From positions 1-7,520 of the forward strand of contig JAFYMA010000178.1 of assembly GCA_017556845.1 (NCBI GenBank): a stretch of 7,520 bases of DNA, read 5' to 3'. The position numbers and the translations under genes are program-made. This DNA is from Clostridia bacterium (GTDB lineage: Bacteria > Bacillota > Clostridia > Oscillospirales > CAG-272). Shown piece after piece: positions 5,747-7,520 of the stretch. Under the pieces are notes generated by a model. The model was not told the origin of the DNA. It did not search any database and saw nothing but the letters and a program-made list of their open reading frames with translations. Each line of letters begins with the position of its first letter. Within the stretch, counting starts at the first letter, position 1.

Positions 5747-5775
5747 AATGTATGCAGAGAAGTCGCGTTTAATGC
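5747..5775 (-). promoter_or_regulatory. Candidate sporulation sigma-E promoter for the lipoprotein-alr-lplA-M50 cluster
   Basis: On the minus strand CATACATT (5754-5747) matches the B. subtilis sigma-E -10 consensus CATACANT completely. GCATTAA (5775-5769) lies 14 nt upstream, the right spacing for the -35 element KMATATT, which it matches at five of seven positions. The start would fall near 5740, about 23 nt before the ATG, with the SD in between. The -35 overlaps the stop codon of the upstream membrane-protein gene. A sigma-A reading is weaker: TATCAT (5745-5740) has only ACGCGA at the -35 position. A 6-bp inverted repeat, ACATTT/AAATGT (5734-5751), spans the start region. Confidence 0.5.
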
Positions 5776-6305
5776 CTCAGATTATCGCTCATTACAGTGT
5801 TGGGATTGTGATAACGCATAATTTTCAGCGTTTTCTTCGTTGCCTCAAAGTATGCTACATTTCGCTTTCCTTCCGTGTTTTTTATCATGGCGTAAAGATC
5901 CTGCGTAGGCTTTTTGATGCTTACGCACGAGTCGTAAACCGTATCGTTATTCTGCACCGTAACGTCTGTAAAGGGGACTATACTGTCAAGCTCGCTGAGC
6001 TTTATTTCATAATATTTTTTGCATTTTTTTCCGCCGAATACCTTTTCCATCGTGAATACACCGTGCTCGATCGTGTAACGGTATTCGATCTGCAGATAAA
6101 TGAAAAGGTATTTGAAAATTATAATGCACAGCATAAACATAACGGGGGTGAAATATACGAGAAATTTAACTATTATGCACGCGGCGCAAAGCGCAACAGA
6201 CGCAAGGACAACGCCGATTATGTAAAGAGCACGCTTTAAGGCGTAATTTCCCTCCACCTTTTTTTCGACTGTATATGTTATACTGTTGAATGATGAATCG
6301 TTCAT
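5769..6305 (-). CDS. Uncharacterised two-TM membrane protein
   Basis: I do not recognise a named family. The 178-residue protein has a charged N-terminus (1-24), two adjacent hydrophobic segments (about 25-47 and 50-71) and a soluble C-terminal part (about 72-178) rich in Lys/Glu and short beta-like stretches (YRYTIEHGVF, KLSELDSIVPF). This layout resembles bacterial PH-domain membrane proteins (YdbS/YdbT-like), a resemblance judged by eye only. ATG 6305 has GGAG 7 nt upstream (AACGGAGAT). The gene has its own sigma-A-type promoter and is divergent from metF. It ends 51 nt before the lipoprotein gene, whose putative sigma-E promoter overlaps this stop. No terminator is visible between them, so read-through into the cluster is possible. 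Confidence 0.75.
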   Translation of the reverse strand: MNDSSFNSITYTVEKKVEGNYALKRALYIIGVVLASVALCAACIIVKFLVYFTPVMFMLCIIIFKYLFIYLQIEYRYTIEHGVFTMEKVFGGKKCKKYYEIKLSELDSIVPFTDVTVQNNDTVYDSCVSIKKPTQDLYAMIKNTEGKRNVAYFEATKKTLKIMRYHNPNTVMSDNLRH

Positions 6306-6334
6306 GAAATATCTCCGTTTGCTTTATTTTTTAT

Positions 6335-6363
6335 ATTCTATCACATATCGAATAAAAAATCAA
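6335..6363 (-). promoter_or_regulatory. Sigma-A promoter of the two-TM membrane protein gene
   Basis: TTGATT (6363-6358, 4/6) and TAGAAT (6340-6335, 5/6) on the minus strand are separated by exactly 17 nt. The start would be near 6328, about 22 nt before the ATG at 6305. It is back to back with the metF promoter, with about 20 bp between the two -35 boxes. Confidence 0.6.
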
Positions 6364-6382
6364 TAACTTATTGTAAGCGGTA

Positions 6383-6411
6383 TTGACAAAAATTTAAAAA
6401 TAGTATAAAAT
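6383..6411 (+). promoter_or_regulatory. Sigma-A promoter of metF
   Basis: A perfect -35 TTGACA (6383-6388) is followed after 17 nt by TAAAAT (6406-6411, 5/6); an overlapping TATAAA (6404-6409) would give 15 nt spacing. The start near 6418 leaves only about 34 nt of leader, too short for a SAM riboswitch or T-box. Any control would have to act at the promoter or on the enzyme. Confidence 0.75.
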
Positions 6412-6451
6412 CAACGTATCAACTGCACAAAATGTTAAAGGATGGTGTGCC

Positions 6452-7324
6452 ATGAGGGTAATTGATATAATAAACGCCAATAAGGCTAAGGACAGACCGA
6501 CGGTATCGTTTGAGGTGTTTCCGCCGAAAACTACCGTAAATTTTGATAACGTCATGAAGGCTACCGGTGAAATTGCAAAGCTTCAGCCCGATTTTATGAG
6601 CGTTACGTACGGAGCAGGCGGAGGAACGAGTGATTTTACTGTTTCCGTTGCGGAAAATATCAAAAATTGCGGTGTTACCCCGTTGGTGCATCTCACCTGT
6701 GTATCGTCAACTCAGGCAGACGTTGCAAGACAGATAGAAAAGATCAAAAACTCCGGAATGGAAAATATCCTTGCTTTGCGAGGAGATATTCCCGATGGAA
6801 GTCCGTTTCCCGAAAACGCACAGTTCAAATATGCATCACAGCTGATACGCGAGATAAAAAAGCACGGAGATTTTTGTATAGGCGGTGCGTGCTATCCGGA
6901 AAAGCACCCTGAAGCACCGACCTTTGCAGATGATATAAGACACATAAAAGAAAAGGTCGATGCGGGATGTGATTTTTTGACAACTCAGATGTTTTTCGAT
7001 AATAATATACTGTACAACTACTTATATAAGATCAGAGAAGCAGGTATAACCATTCCCGTGGTGGCAGGTATTATGCCGGTTACGAACGCAAAGCAGACGG
7101 AGCGTATATGCAAAATATCCGGAAACTTTCTGCCTCAGAGATTCAAGCTGATAACTGACAAATTCGGATCATGCCCGGATTCTATGAAGCAGGCAGGAAT
7201 TGCATACGCTACCGAGCAGATAATAGACCTTCTGGCAAACGGCGTATCGTGCATACATATTTACTGTATGAATTCACCTGACGTTGCAAGAAAAATAAAG
7301 GAAAACCTTTCTTATATAATATAG
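6452..7324 (+). CDS. metF: 5,10-methylenetetrahydrofolate reductase
   Basis: Reduces 5,10-methylene-THF to 5-methyl-THF with a flavin, supplying methyl groups for methionine synthesis (or the Wood-Ljungdahl route in acetogens). At 290 residues it is the single-domain bacterial form, a FAD-binding TIM barrel. Motifs: SFEVFPPK (19-26) with E21, the counterpart of E. coli Glu28; SVTYGAGGGTS (50-60); LALRGDIP (107-114) with D112, the counterpart of Asp120; GGACYPEKHPE (144-154); FLTTQMFFDN (175-184); and GIMPV (206-210). AAAGGA (6437-6442) lies 9 nt before ATG 6452. The gene has its own promoter and a strong terminator, so it is probably transcribed alone. No metH or folate gene is in the window to decide which pathway it feeds. 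The protein ends normally, with no sign of truncation. Confidence 0.96.
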   Translation: MRVIDIINANKAKDRPTVSFEVFPPKTTVNFDNVMKATGEIAKLQPDFMSVTYGAGGGTSDFTVSVAENIKNCGVTPLVHLTCVSSTQADVARQIEKIKNSGMENILALRGDIPDGSPFPENAQFKYASQLIREIKKHGDFCIGGACYPEKHPEAPTFADDIRHIKEKVDAGCDFLTTQMFFDNNILYNYLYKIREAGITIPVVAGIMPVTNAKQTERICKISGNFLPQRFKLITDKFGSCPDSMKQAGIAYATEQIIDLLANGVSCIHIYCMNSPDVARKIKENLSYII

Positions 7325-7337
7325 TCCCTCTGAATAT

Positions 7338-7376
7338 AAAAACGTGATGCTTTTTGATAAGAGCATCACGTTTTTT
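7338..7376 (+). terminator. Rho-independent terminator of metF
   Basis: CGTGATGCT (7343-7351) pairs perfectly with AGCATCACG (7362-7370) around a 10-nt loop. The stem is flanked by AAAAA upstream and six T downstream (7371-7376), which extend it with A-T pairs. It lies 14 nt after the metF stop. The A run on the left makes it potentially bidirectional. Confidence 0.93.
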
Positions 7377-7422
7377 GGTTTAGTGCCTTTAGGCAGTTGA
7401 GCGCGAAGCGCGAAACAGACAA

Positions 7423-7441
7423 CCACCCGCTATGCGGGTGG
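7423..7441 (+). repeat. GC-rich perfect hairpin, 8-bp stem with TAT loop
   Basis: CCACCCGC (7423-7430) and GCGGGTGG (7434-7441) are exact reverse complements around TAT. It is markedly GC-rich compared with the surrounding AT-rich DNA. In an IS200/IS605 end such a stem could be the subterminal palindrome bound by the transposase; no T run follows, so it is not a terminator. Confidence 0.85.
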
Positions 7442-7464
7442 GCAACAAAGGTTATACCAAAAAA

Positions 7465-7517
7465 TCTCCTAACGTGATACAATAAGATGCTCAAGTCTAT
7501 TGCAACACGAAAGGAGA
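7465..7517 (+). promoter_or_regulatory. RNA hairpin that hides a Shine-Dalgarno sequence
   Basis: TCTCCT (7465-7470) pairs with AGGAGA (7512-7517). After an AA/AA internal loop CGTG (7473-7476) pairs with CACG (7506-7509), and after a 3x3 internal loop CAATA (7480-7484) pairs with TATTG (7498-7502), leaving a 13-nt terminal loop. Fifteen base pairs thus place the AAAGGAGA ribosome site (7510-7517) in double strand. This would repress translation of a gene starting just past 7520, as described for IS200 transposase. Confidence 0.7.
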
Positions 7518-7520
7518 AAG

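Larger units (their letters stand above)
7385..7520 (+). mobile_element. Probable left end of an IS200/IS605-type element (partial)
   Basis: Just past the metF terminator the sequence becomes a series of small hairpins: GCCT-TT-AGGC (7385-7394), GCGC-GAA-GCGC (7401-7411, also a GCGCGAA tandem), and a perfect 8-bp stem CCACCCGC-TAT-GCGGGTGG (7423-7441). A long structure closing on a Shine-Dalgarno follows (7465-7517). Terminal hairpins without long inverted repeats, followed by an SD-sequestering hairpin before the transposase, are known hallmarks of IS200/IS605 elements. The window stops right after the SD, so the transposase is not visible. The exact outer boundary cannot be set; a RAYT/REP-type arrangement is an alternative. 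Confidence 0.5.

Noticed and set aside
5748..6239. 163-residue plus-strand ORF
   Set aside because: Antisense to the two-TM membrane protein gene, which has an SD, a promoter and a membrane-protein pattern; the plus-strand reading is low-complexity with no SD.
6412..6451. SAM riboswitch for metF
   Set aside because: The promoter leaves only about 34 nt before the start codon, too short for any SAM riboswitch class or a terminator.
7385..7441. CRISPR array
   Set aside because: The hairpins differ from each other and there are no regularly spaced repeats of 23-37 nt.

Overview
The window looks like a chromosomal segment of a low-to-mid-GC Firmicute, most likely a clostridium of the Ruminococcaceae/Oscillospiraceae type. 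The evidence is strong AAGGAG-like ribosome sites, AT-rich promoters with TTGACA/TATAAT boxes, a fused chorismate mutase-prephenate dehydratase, a single-domain MetF, and a lipoprotein gene next to alr. The genus cannot be fixed from the sequence alone.

Layout. (1) 1-55, minus strand: 5' part of a tRNA-Lys(UUU), cut by the window edge, with its promoter at 80-108. (2) 102-2604, plus strand: a regulated aromatic amino acid operon. A 27-codon leader peptide very rich in Phe and Tyr (264-347) is followed by competing antiterminator (338-387) and terminator (380-405) structures. Then come DAHP synthase (first step of the shikimate pathway) and bifunctional PheA (chorismate to phenylpyruvate). (3) 2608-5717, minus strand: a tightly packed four-gene cluster. 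In transcription order it encodes a LolA-like/GerS-like lipoprotein, alanine racemase, lipoate-protein ligase and a small M50 (site-2/SpoIVFB-like) membrane protease. A good match to a mother-cell sigma-E promoter lies directly in front of it. (4) 5769-6305, minus strand: an unrecognised two-TM membrane protein. Its promoter is divergent from (5) metF (6452-7324, plus strand), which ends at a strong terminator. (6) 7385-7520: hairpin-rich DNA that looks like the left end of an IS200/IS605-type element. It ends with a Shine-Dalgarno sequence locked in a hairpin; the transposase itself would lie beyond the window.

How the parts work together. The aro-pheA operon appears to be controlled twice: by ribosome-mediated attenuation that reads Phe/Tyr-tRNA charging, and by allosteric domains on both enzymes. 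The minus-strand cluster pairs a GerS-like lipoprotein with alr, as I recall for the gerS-alr2 pair of Clostridioides difficile. The sigma-E-like promoter and SpoIVFB-like protease fit a sporulation link, but that link is an inference.

The most notable observations are the leader-peptide attenuator, in a phylum where T-boxes usually do this job, and the sigma-E-like promoter before the lipoprotein-alr-lplA-M50 cluster.
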